Below are positions 7,751 through 14,012 of a DNA stretch of 21,661 nt, one piece after another (the first letter of the stretch is position 1; each line of letters begins with the position of its first letter). The translations under genes and the position numbers were made by a program. The stretch is from SURF-32 sp964648365 (GTDB lineage: Bacteria; Planctomycetota; Phycisphaerae; UBA1845), in NCBI GenBank assembly GCA_964648365.1, contig CAZYLK010000097.1, forward strand, positions 1-21,661. Reading direction: 5' to 3'. The notes under the pieces are model-generated. The model was not told the DNA's origin, searched no databases, and saw only the letters and a program-made list of their open reading frames with translations.

Positions 7751-7769
7751 GCGGCGGTCCGACCGCCGC
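7751..7769 (-). promoter_or_regulatory. Leader hairpin of the zinc-ribbon gene
   Basis: GCGGCGGTC and GACCGCCGC are perfect inverted arms around a single C. As RNA this gives at least a 7-bp GC stem with a 5-base loop. It sits between the promoter candidate (7798-7826) and the start codon (7734), so it would be in the 5' untranslated leader, 16 bases before the ATG. Confidence 0.35.
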
Positions 7770-7797
7770 CTTCTGGTTGTGTCTCGTCGAACCGACC

Positions 7798-7826
7798 ATT
7801 ATGCGGCCGACGTACCCCGCTGGCAA
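7798..7826 (-). promoter_or_regulatory. Sigma-70-like promoter for the zinc-ribbon gene
   Basis: On the minus strand TTGCCA (five of six) at 7826-7821 is followed by a 17-bp spacer and CATAAT (five of six) at 7803-7798. It predicts a leader of roughly 55 bases. It is one of the best -35/-10 matches in the window. Confidence 0.55.
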
Positions 7827-7870
7827 CGGGGCGGTTCGACGCCGTCTGGAGACGGCTCCGTGAGCGGTTC

Positions 7871-8056
7871 GGCGCGTGGCACGGTCTCGTCTGCGAGGCC
7901 GTGGTGAGCGCAGTCACACCTCCCGGCAACCGGGCGCGTGGCACGGTCTCGTCTTCGAGGCCGTGGTGAGCGCAGCCACACCTCCCGTCAACCGGGCGCG
8001 TGGCACGGTCTCGTCTTCGAGGCCGTGGTGAGCGCAGAGACACCCGCCCAGCAACC
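7871..8056. repeat. Three tandem copies of a 62-bp hairpin-forming repeat
   Basis: Copies start at 7871, 7933 and 7995, exactly 62 bp apart. Copies 1 and 2 differ at three bases; copy 3 diverges in its last 20 bases or so. Each contains CACGGTCTCG-TCTT-CGAGGCCGTG (TCTG in copy 1), a 10-bp stem with one G-U pair. A 33-bp part of the unit recurs in inverted orientation at 15483-15515 with one mismatch, so this is a dispersed family that has locally amplified. There are no unique spacers between copies, so it is not a CRISPR array. Confidence 0.85.
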
Positions 8057-8093
8057 GGCGGCCCACGCGGGCGGTGAGCTGCCCGCCGGCCGA

Positions 8094-9785
8094 TCACGTC
8101 ACGCGCAGGAACACCGTCTTGGCAAAGTCCGGATCGGACGCGAAGTCCGGCGGCAGCGGCGGCGCCGCCACGACTGTGGCCCGCCGATTCAGCCCCGCTC
8201 GCACCGCCGCCAGCAACGCCTTTCCGGACATCTGGCGGCAGTTCGTCGAGACCATCAGCAGTCCGTCGCGGTCCAACAGGCGCGACGCCTCGGCCACCAT
8301 GGCGGGCAGATCCTTTTGGACATTGAACGTGCGCTTCGGTCGCTTCATCCGGGCGAACGTCGGGGGATCCATGATGATGAGGTCGAAGGTTTGCCCCTGC
8401 CGCGCCGCCCGCTTGAAGTACTCGAACGCCTCGGACGCGATGAACGTCTGGTTGTCGAGCGAAAGACCATTACGGGTGAAATTCTCCTTGCCTCGCTCCA
8501 GATGCGTGCGGGAGAGATCGACGCTGACCGTCGAAGCCGCCCCGCCCAGCGCCGCTGCCACGGAGAAGCCACACGTGTAGGCAAACAGGTTCAACACGCG
8601 CCGATTCTCCGCCAGCTCGCGGACGCGGGCACGGTTGTCCCGGTGATCGAGAAACAGGCCCGTTGAGTAGCCGTCGTAGGGCCGCACGCCCAACCGTATG
8701 CCCTTCTCACGAATCTCGATCTCGGCTGCCGCGGGCTCGCCGAGCATCGGAGCCGGGTTCGAGAGTTCGTCATCGACCGTCGCATCGGGCGCCGCTCGAT
8801 CCTTCGGGAACCTCTTCCGGTAAACGGCCGAGGCGTCGAACCATTCCTTGAAGAACCGCGCCACGCGTCGCTGCGAGGCGGCGTTCAAGACGCACCGCTC
8901 TTCCAGGATCTGCATGATCAGAACACGGCCGAGGCGCTCGACGACCACGCCCGGAACGCCGTCCGCGGCGCCGTTGAGCAGGCGGAATGCGTCGGTACTT
9001 TCATCCAGCAGGCATTCCGTCCGGGCGGCCAGTGCGGCCAGCAGCCATCGCTGCAGCGGCTCCTCGCCATCCGCCTGTTCCTGGAAGCCGATCGCGGGCG
9101 GCGCGGTCAGGACGAGCTTGTGCCCCAGCCCGGGATGGTGGAACGCGAACCGGGCCAGGTGCGTGCAGGTTTGGGAAATCGACTCGCTCCTCCCCGGGCG
9201 ACCACCCATCCTGTCGCCGATCACGTGCAGCCCGGCGGCGCGGAGCATCGCCCGCAATTCGTGCGTGGACCGCGCGTTGGTGTCGCACGCCAGGTGGACC
9301 CGGTCGGCGCCGCGATGGAGCAGCCTCAGATCGGCAGTGGTTGGGATCGTTTCGCCGGCCTCCGGCGCGGCCGGGCGCGGACGAGGCGCGAGCTTGCCAC
9401 CGGGGCGGCTCCTGTCTTTAGCGTTCCTTGGAGGCGGGCCGCCCGCCGGGCGAAGCTGGAGCCTGCGGCCGCGAAATGGTCCCCGCGCGACCAGCTCGAA
9501 TGCCTGTTGAATTCGCCCCTGTCGCAGGCCGGCGCGAATGTGGCGCAGCAGCCGCTGATCCCGCACCAGCAGCAGCACGCCCGAGTCAAAGCGGCTGAGG
9601 CGATTGGCCGGCACCAGAGATCCTTCGGCGGACCCGCGCCTCTGCGCAAGCAGTTCCGCCACGCCCGCCGCGCCGCCGGCCAGCCTGCCGCTGTCGATGC
9701 CCGGCGGTTTGCCCACGGCGATGAGGCGATCGTCTTCGTGTAGAATGGGGATAAGTCGGCGAAAAGGGTCCAACACGGGCGACAC
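8094..9785 (-). CDS. Fusion of degenerate RluA-like pseudouridine synthase domain and RlmI/RlmK-like methyltransferase
   Basis: A 563-residue two-part protein. Residues about 10-235 follow the RluA layout: ILHEDDRLIAVGKPPGI at the start, NRLSRFDSGVLLL at 61-73, then STHELRAMLRAAGLHVIGD at 173-191. The catalytic motif RLD reads RLS here, so S64 replaces the nucleophilic Asp. Residues about 255-563 resemble rRNA methyltransferases RlmI/RlmK. DAFRLLNGAADGVPGVVVERLG (265-286), the lead-in TGLFLDHRDNR (375-385), the SAM-binding LNLFAYTCGFSVAAALGG (398-415), acidic D423 and DPPTF (473-477) are all intact. The likely role is SAM-dependent methylation of 23S rRNA, with the N-terminal half used for RNA binding in place of the usual PUA domain. 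GTG at 9785 is the first start in frame and fits the family start. Confidence 0.85.
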   Translation of the reverse strand: MSPVLDPFRRLIPILHEDDRLIAVGKPPGIDSGRLAGGAAGVAELLAQRRGSAEGSLVPANRLSRFDSGVLLLVRDQRLLRHIRAGLRQGRIQQAFELVARGPFRGRRLQLRPAGGPPPRNAKDRSRPGGKLAPRPRPAAPEAGETIPTTADLRLLHRGADRVHLACDTNARSTHELRAMLRAAGLHVIGDRMGGRPGRSESISQTCTHLARFAFHHPGLGHKLVLTAPPAIGFQEQADGEEPLQRWLLAALAARTECLLDESTDAFRLLNGAADGVPGVVVERLGRVLIMQILEERCVLNAASQRRVARFFKEWFDASAVYRKRFPKDRAAPDATVDDELSNPAPMLGEPAAAEIEIREKGIRLGVRPYDGYSTGLFLDHRDNRARVRELAENRRVLNLFAYTCGFSVAAALGGAASTVSVDLSRTHLERGKENFTRNGLSLDNQTFIASEAFEYFKRAARQGQTFDLIIMDPPTFARMKRPKRTFNVQKDLPAMVAEASRLLDRDGLLMVSTNCRQMSGKALLAAVRAGLNRRATVVAAPPLPPDFASDPDFAKTVFLRVT

Positions 9786-9923
9786 TCGTAATCCGTCCGC
9801 CGGGCCGGTCGACTGCGGTTCGACTCCTGCAAGGCCGGCGGAAGCGCGAACCGGCCATCATATCCGGCGGTGCGGATTGTGGCATCTCGCCGAGCGGTCC
9901 TTTCAGGCGAGCCGCGACTCGGA

Positions 9924-9951
9924 TCGAATCGGCGACCGCCGCCGATAGAAT
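9924..9951 (+). promoter_or_regulatory. Promoter candidate for the transglutaminase-like gene
   Basis: TAGAAT (9946-9951) is a fair -10. The -35 (TCGAAT at 9924-9929, 16-bp spacer) is weak. Transcription would start near 9958, ahead of the GGAGG at 9984-9988. That supports translation beginning upstream of the first conventional start codon. Confidence 0.35.
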
Positions 9952-9995
9952 AAGGCGGGAGAAGGTCGCCCGCCCGCGGCCCCGGAGGTTGAACG

Positions 9996-10862
9996 ATCGG
10001 CACGCTTCTGCGTAACTGGTTTCATGCGGTCAACCGGCCACCCGTCTGGCTGCGCTGGCCGCTGAAGACGGCTGCCTTGCTGCTGGTCAGTTTGCTCGCC
10101 TGCTTCCCCGATGTGCCCCGACTTGTGCGGCACGTCTATCGCTGGTTGGATCCTAACCGGCTCATCGCGCCGGACGCCGCCGTACTTCAACCCTGGGCCG
10201 AGGAACTGGCGCCGCAACTGGCCGGTGACATCCAGCCGCGCGAAGCGCTAAAGAAAATCGAGGCGTTCGTCTATCGCAAGCTGCCTTACCAGTACGACTG
10301 GCTGAACTGGTCCAACGCCGACTACATTCCGACCGTCGAGGAGGCCCTGGCCCGCGGGCGGGAGGATTGCGACGGCCGCGCCGTGGTGGCGGCCTCCCTG
10401 CTGAGCCGGTTCGGCTATCCCGCCACCCTGGTGACGGACTACGCGCACGTCTGGGTCCGCACCGCCCACGGCGACACGATGAGCCCCGGCAAGCAGTCCG
10501 CCGTGGTCGCGGAGCACGGGGGGATCCGCATCAGCCTGGCGCAACTGGCGCAATTGCCGCACGCGATGGGTTACGGCGTCTCCGTTTTCTTCCTTTACCG
10601 CGAGCTGATCATCGTGCTGGCGGCGTGGCTGCTCATTCTGCGGCCGGGGGGGGCGTGGTGGCGCAACGTCCTGGCACTAGCGCTGATGGTTGGAGGACTT
10701 CTCCTGATTCGCGCCGGCGGAGACTGGAAAGAACCGACGATTGCGCTGGAGTGGCTTGGCATCCTTGCGTTTGCGGCCGCGCTCGTGGCGGCTTCGACGC
10801 TGGGTCGGCGGGGCGGGCGTCGCGCTGACGCCCTGGCCAGGCCGAGCGCCGATGTTGCATAA
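9996..10862 (+). CDS. Membrane-bound transglutaminase-like (Cys-His-Asp) protein
   Basis: A polytopic protein with a papain-like transglutaminase core. Counting from the TTG at 10077, C98 lies in EDCDGRA, H124 in YAHVWV and D133 in HGD, a plausible catalytic triad. One hydrophobic helix precedes the core and three follow, at about 170-188, 195-212 and 222-241. The substrate is unknown; such domains act as proteases, transferases or binding modules. The start is unusual. A strong GGAGG at 9984-9988 has only ATC (9996) or ACG in frame at normal spacing. The stretch 9996-10076 reads as a credible N-terminus, with WFHAVNRPPVWLRWPLK before the helix, and there is a stop at 9990. The conventional alternative is TTG at 10077, which has no ribosome-binding site and cuts into the first helix. 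Confidence 0.78.
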   Translation: MGTLLRNWFHAVNRPPVWLRWPLKTAALLLVSLLACFPDVPRLVRHVYRWLDPNRLIAPDAAVLQPWAEELAPQLAGDIQPREALKKIEAFVYRKLPYQYDWLNWSNADYIPTVEEALARGREDCDGRAVVAASLLSRFGYPATLVTDYAHVWVRTAHGDTMSPGKQSAVVAEHGGIRISLAQLAQLPHAMGYGVSVFFLYRELIIVLAAWLLILRPGGAWWRNVLALALMVGGLLLIRAGGDWKEPTIALEWLGILAFAAALVAASTLGRRGGRRADALARPSADVA

Positions 10863-11004
10863 TCGCGACGCGGCGAGTACCGCCAGGGACCGCAGGCGCC
10901 AGCCTGGCATCATGACGCAAACCGCTTGCTGTGGGTGAACGTCGTACACCCCGACGCCACCCGGTGCCAAAGCGTCTGCCGTCTTCAATCGGGCTGCCGC
11001 CTAT

Positions 11005-11050
11005 GCCGCCGCCCGGCGGGCTCTTCGAGCGATCCCGCCGGGCGTGCGGC
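11005..11050. terminator. Strong GC hairpin between convergent genes, likely bidirectional terminator
   Basis: CGCCCGGCGGG (11010-11020) pairs perfectly with CCCGCCGGGCG (11034-11044). Past a bulged T, GCCGC/GCGGC adds five more pairs. The loop is 13 bases. It lies 140 bases after the transglutaminase stop and 32 bases past the stop of the convergent minus-strand gene. No T-run follows on either side, so intrinsic termination would be of the GC-rich, U-poor kind. Confidence 0.45.
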
Positions 11051-11081
11051 ATTCGATGTCACGTGTCTGCATGGGCGGTCC

Positions 11082-11621
11082 TCAGCGGCGCACCAGCACG
11101 ACCGGGCGGCTCGGCATACGGCGAGTGCTGCTTCCGGCATCGGTCTTCGCGGAGGCTTCGACCCGTCCACCGCCGACGGTTCGACCGCCCACGTTGGCGA
11201 CCGCCACCGGCCGGCCGCGGTCGGAGCCGGCGGTGCTGCCGGCCTTCACTTCGCGGGCGCTGCCGCCCTCCGCCACGACGCTGCCGCTGCTGCGGGACAC
11301 CTCGCCATCCAACCCGATGTGGATGCTGCTCGTCCGACCGACCGCCGGACCGGTCCGGCCCGCCACGGCGTAGCTGGAGGACAGGCTCAGCCCGCGTCCG
11401 TCGAATCCGACGCTCCAGCCGTGCCCGAAGTTGATCGCCCCGGTGTGCGTGTCGGCCCGAGCGATGCCGATGCCGTTTCCGCGGTAGGCGGCGTCCGCTT
11501 CGGCCCAGCCGCGTCCGTCCCGGCTTGAGCCGGCGCCGGCGGAACTGGTTGCCTCACCGGCGTGGGCCGTGGCCGCAGTCGCGGCGATGATCGTCAGGAC
11601 GTATAGGTTCAAGCGTTTCAT
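11082..11621 (-). CDS. Secreted Gly/Ala/Ser-rich protein of unknown function (smaller of a pair)
   Basis: A 179-residue protein with a clear Sec signal: MKRLNLYV, a hydrophobic core, and cleavage after AHA at 21. The mature part is low in large hydrophobics and rich in Gly, Ala, Ser and Arg. It alternates small and polar residues, for example GNGIGIARADTHTGAINFG at 48-66 and LSLSSSYAVAG at 78-88, which suits beta strands with turns. It ends with a basic LVRR. There are no cysteines and no catalytic motif. The ATG at 11621 has GGAGAA 8 bases upstream. The gene downstream on the strand order (11765-12481) has a similar composition, signal and C-terminal RR, so the two may be distant relatives. 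No named family is recognised with confidence. Confidence 0.72.
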   Translation of the reverse strand: MKRLNLYVLTIIAATAATAHAGEATSSAGAGSSRDGRGWAEADAAYRGNGIGIARADTHTGAINFGHGWSVGFDGRGLSLSSSYAVAGRTGPAVGRTSSIHIGLDGEVSRSSGSVVAEGGSAREVKAGSTAGSDRGRPVAVANVGGRTVGGGRVEASAKTDAGSSTRRMPSRPVVLVRR

Positions 11622-11640
11622 GGCTGTTCTCCGCTGAGCC

Positions 11641-11663
11641 GTGCGAGCGCGTCGCGCTCGCAC
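11641..11663. promoter_or_regulatory. Perfect 10-bp hairpin in the leader of the smaller secreted protein
   Basis: GTGCGAGCGC, a GTC loop, then GCGCTCGCAC. It lies 19 bases upstream of the start at 11621 and 101 bases past the stop of the upstream gene. It may attenuate read-through from the upstream gene or influence translation. There is no T-run. Confidence 0.4.
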
Positions 11664-11764
11664 GGCGTAGGTTCAATCTGATTTCACTGTTCTTCGAACT
11701 CAGGCCGTGCGACGCTACCGTCGGGCCGCCCTGCGATTGAGCCGTGGCTTCTCCCGATCCTGGC

Positions 11765-12481
11765 CTAGCGCCGCAGTTCGATGGCGCTGACCCGGCTGCT
11801 GGACCGGCCGTAGTGGGTCGCAATGCTCTCGGAGAGCACGCTCGCACGGGCGGATCGATACGGACCGCTCACGCTCACACCCAGCCCTTCCGCGTGGGCG
11901 CCGGATCCCCAGTCGGCGCTGGCGCCGCTGTGGACGCGGCTCGTCGCCCGGCCGCCGTAGGTGTCGGCCAGGGATTCGCTCAGCGCCGTCGCCCGGCTGA
12001 ACCGGTCGCTGCGGCTGTCCGCGCTGGCGGCGCTGTCAGCGTAGCCGTAGCGGCTTGAGGCGGTGGATCCGGCGACGCTTTCGGCCAGGCCGTGATACTT
12101 GCCGACCGCGATGGCTCGACCGTCAGAGATCGCCACGCCGCCAACCGTGGTCGCGACACTGGCGCTGTCGGCTCGAGCCAGCCCGCCGTAGAGACCGATC
12201 GCTCGTGCGTCGGACCGGCTCAGCGCCAGCCCGCCGTCCGCGACCGCAACCGCGGCGGAAGTGGCCAGGCCGCTCCGATTGCCATAAGCGCGAGAATCGG
12301 CTTCGGCTCGACCTCCTCGGGTCGCCCCGGCGTAGGCGTCGGATCGGGCGTTGCCCTCGGCCGTCGAAGTGGCCCGGGCGGAGCCGCCGTTGGACGATAC
12401 CGCCACCGCCGTCGCTTCGGCGCCGCGGGCCGCGGCCGCGATGAGCATGACCCCACAGATTGCAGCAACGAGTCGCATCAT
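11765..12481 (-). CDS. Secreted Ala/Ser/Gly repeat protein, possible beta-roll
   Basis: A 238-residue protein with a Sec signal at 1-20 (cleavage near ARG-AEA). The rest is extremely rich in Ala, Ser, Gly and Arg, without cysteine. A spaced turn motif, [YVD]GG or YHG/YG, recurs at 83, 99, 114, 130, 145 and 175, that is every 15-16 residues (the last step is two units). Each is followed by small-polar alternation such as LARADSASVA or VAISDGRAIAVG. This resembles the 14-15-residue repeats of YadA-type heads and other beta-rolls, but no stalk or membrane anchor is present. The double ATG at 12481 is preceded by a perfect AAGGAGGT 7-8 bases upstream, which suggests strong translation. Function unknown; a structural or surface role is inferred. 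Confidence 0.75.
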   Translation of the reverse strand: MMRLVAAICGVMLIAAAARGAEATAVAVSSNGGSARATSTAEGNARSDAYAGATRGGRAEADSRAYGNRSGLATSAAVAVADGGLALSRSDARAIGLYGGLARADSASVATTVGGVAISDGRAIAVGKYHGLAESVAGSTASSRYGYADSAASADSRSDRFSRATALSESLADTYGGRATSRVHSGASADWGSGAHAEGLGVSVSGPYRSARASVLSESIATHYGRSSSRVSAIELRR

Positions 12482-13049
12482 GTCACAAACCTCCTTTTTT
12501 CAGACGTTTACCAACGTTCGGCGGTTTCGGACTCCGGTCACTCCCGCCGTTCGCCGTACTGGACAAGGCGTGCGACGAATGGTTAGCTCGCGGAAATAAT
12601 TTCTTCGTGTCAAATATTGCATCGGGACGCGGGTTCGCCGCGTGGCGTCGCGACGGCGCCTGAGCCCCCGGCCCCGGAGCGCGGACGGCTGCGTCGAGCC
12701 GGCGCCCCGCGGCCGCCGTCGGGCGGCTCGACCACCGGCGGAATTGACCTCATTTCTCTGGGCGCCGCGTTTGGTGCGATCGCATTGCGGCGAGCGTGCG
12801 GATTTAACGGAATCTTCATTCGGCCGTTAAGTAGATCAGTGGTATGCTGCGTGCCCGTCCCGCAGGGAGGTGGCGACGTGGTTCGCGGTGGGTTGTGCTC
12901 GCCGCGCACGATCGCTGAGAGTGATTTTTCTAGAATCGTCCGGTGCTGGTCTCTATACTCAACGATGGGTTTCCCGCCGCCACCTTGGGGTGTCGAGGCA
13001 CCGGCGGCGGGGCGTGTTGCAGCGACAGCGCCCGGGGAACGCGTCACCG
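12482..13049. other. Long divergent intergenic region with several inverted repeats
   Basis: This 568-bp stretch separates the secreted repeat protein (-) from the FHA protein (+). It contains a minus-strand TTGACA (12613-12608) with only a weak -10, and the AT-rich palindrome GAAAT-A-ATTTC (12593-12603). It also has a strong hairpin with arms GTCGAGCCG (12693-12701) and CGGCTCGAC (12724-12732), and the inverted repeat TTAACGG/CCGTTAA (12804-12810 and 12824-12830). A plus-strand promoter lies at 12931-12959. Open frames here have no convincing product; the GTG at 12870 overlaps its own Shine-Dalgarno and gives an Arg-rich unlikely N-terminus. Confidence 0.5.
12931..12959 (+). promoter_or_regulatory. 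Promoter candidate for the FHA gene
   Basis: TATACT (12954-12959, five of six) is preceded by a 17-bp spacer and TAGAAT (12931-12936, three of six to TTGACA). Transcription would start near 12966, giving a leader of about 84 bases to the GTG at 13050. This makes the upstream GTG at 12870 an unlikely start. Confidence 0.4.
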
Positions 13050-13895
13050 GTGACGAATCAGATCATCCACCAGACTCCCTACGTCGGCGCAGGGATCGTC
13101 ACGTTCAGCCTGACGATTCTTGCCGGTCCCGGCGCGGGCCGGATCGTCGTCTGCCGCCGCATGATCACGCTGATCGGCGCGCGAGCCGGCTGCAAGCTCA
13201 ATCTGCGGCATCCGCTGGTGGCCCCCGTCCATGCCGCTATCGTCAACAACGGCGCCGAGTTGATCCTGCGTGATCTGGTCTCGCCGGGTGGAACGCTGCT
13301 GAACGGCTTGCCGTGCGAGCATGAGCAGCTCCGGGACGGCGACGTCTTCGCGGTCGGCCCGTGGGAGTTCCGCATCCGCATCCATACGCCGTCGAAACGC
13401 GGCGACGACGCGGATCTGCATCCGATCAGCCTCGATCCGGCGCCGGATTCCGTGGTGCTGGAGCTTGTGCCGTCCGGCCGTGTCCTTCAGCCGCGGCGCG
13501 ACGTCAGCGTGATCGGCCGGCGGCCCGGTTGCGATATCGTGATCAACGACCCGGAGATATCGCGTTGCCACGCGGTGCTCTGCCGCTACATGAATCAACC
13601 GGTGATCTACGATTTGTCCTCGACCGAACACGTATCGGTTGGCGGCAAGCCCACGGGGTTCCGCGCCCTTCAGCACGAGGATGAGTTGCGGATCGGCACC
13701 ACCCGGTTCCGTGTTCGCATCCATCAGCCCAAACTGCGTCCGGGCGGGAATGGGCGTGCCGTCCCGGTGGCGGCCGCGCAACTCGTCGCAGCCAGCGACA
13801 TCCCGGCTGATCTCATCGACATTCGGGCGGCTGAGTCCAACAAGCGCTGGGTCGTGGCCGAGCATCTGGAAAAGGCGCAGCGCGGCCGCGGGTAG
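13050..13895 (+). CDS. Tandem FHA-domain protein
   Basis: A 281-residue cytoplasmic protein with two forkhead-associated domains, which normally bind phosphothreonine. The first (about 18-111) is atypical: IGARAGCKL replaces the usual GR, and LVAPVHAAI lacks the Ser of the SxxH motif. The second (about 135-225) keeps IGRRPGCDI (155-163) and ISRCHAVL (170-177), so it should bind phosphopeptide. Its later S.NG..VNG motif is altered to SSTEHVSVGG. A tail of about 55 residues has no recognised domain. The start chosen is GTG at 13050, just before the first domain; upstream codons are non-coding in character and lie over the promoter. No Ser/Thr kinase lies in the window, so its partner is unknown. 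Confidence 0.85.
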   Translation: MTNQIIHQTPYVGAGIVTFSLTILAGPGAGRIVVCRRMITLIGARAGCKLNLRHPLVAPVHAAIVNNGAELILRDLVSPGGTLLNGLPCEHEQLRDGDVFAVGPWEFRIRIHTPSKRGDDADLHPISLDPAPDSVVLELVPSGRVLQPRRDVSVIGRRPGCDIVINDPEISRCHAVLCRYMNQPVIYDLSSTEHVSVGGKPTGFRALQHEDELRIGTTRFRVRIHQPKLRPGGNGRAVPVAAAQLVAASDIPADLIDIRAAESNKRWVVAEHLEKAQRGRG

Positions 13896-14012
13896 CTTGC
13901 GGGCGGCCGAGGCAACGGTCGGGAACAGCATTCGGCACGTCAACCCGCTCGGGCGACCTTTCAGTGCAGCGCCAGACTCCGCACCAGCGCGACGGATGTA
14001 CGGAATGATGAG

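Larger units (their letters stand above)
7735..8093. other. Hairpin-rich intergenic spacer with no gene
   Basis: This 359-bp spacer lies between two minus-strand genes. It holds, in order, the leader hairpin (7751-7769), a promoter (7798-7826), a small inverted repeat GCCGTCT-GG-AGACGGC (7841-7856), and three tandem 62-bp repeats (7871-8056). Open frames through it have no start signal or recognisable product, and their codons repeat with the DNA repeat. Confidence 0.6.

Noticed and set aside
7871..8056. Possible CRISPR array
   Set aside because: The copies are contiguous with no unique spacers, the unit is 62 bp, and there are no cas genes nearby.
9770..9835. tRNA-like segments: an anticodon-loop-like CTCGTAA and a T-loop-like GGTTCGACTCC
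   Set aside because: The T-stem forms only two pairs, no D-arm or acceptor stem can be built, and the stretch overlaps the start of the methyltransferase-fusion gene. Chance resemblance is more likely than a tRNA or remnant.
12870..13049. N-terminal extension of the FHA protein from GTG at 12870
   Set aside because: The start overlaps its own GGAGGT. The 60 added residues are Arg-rich and non-domain-like, and a promoter candidate at 12931-12959 lies inside it.
12617..13273. A plus-strand frame with GGAGGT followed by a GTG near 12878
   Set aside because: The second half lies wholly over the FHA gene in another frame and is Arg/Pro/His-rich. The first half has no recognisable features, and the apparent ribosome-binding site is upstream of the FHA promoter candidate.
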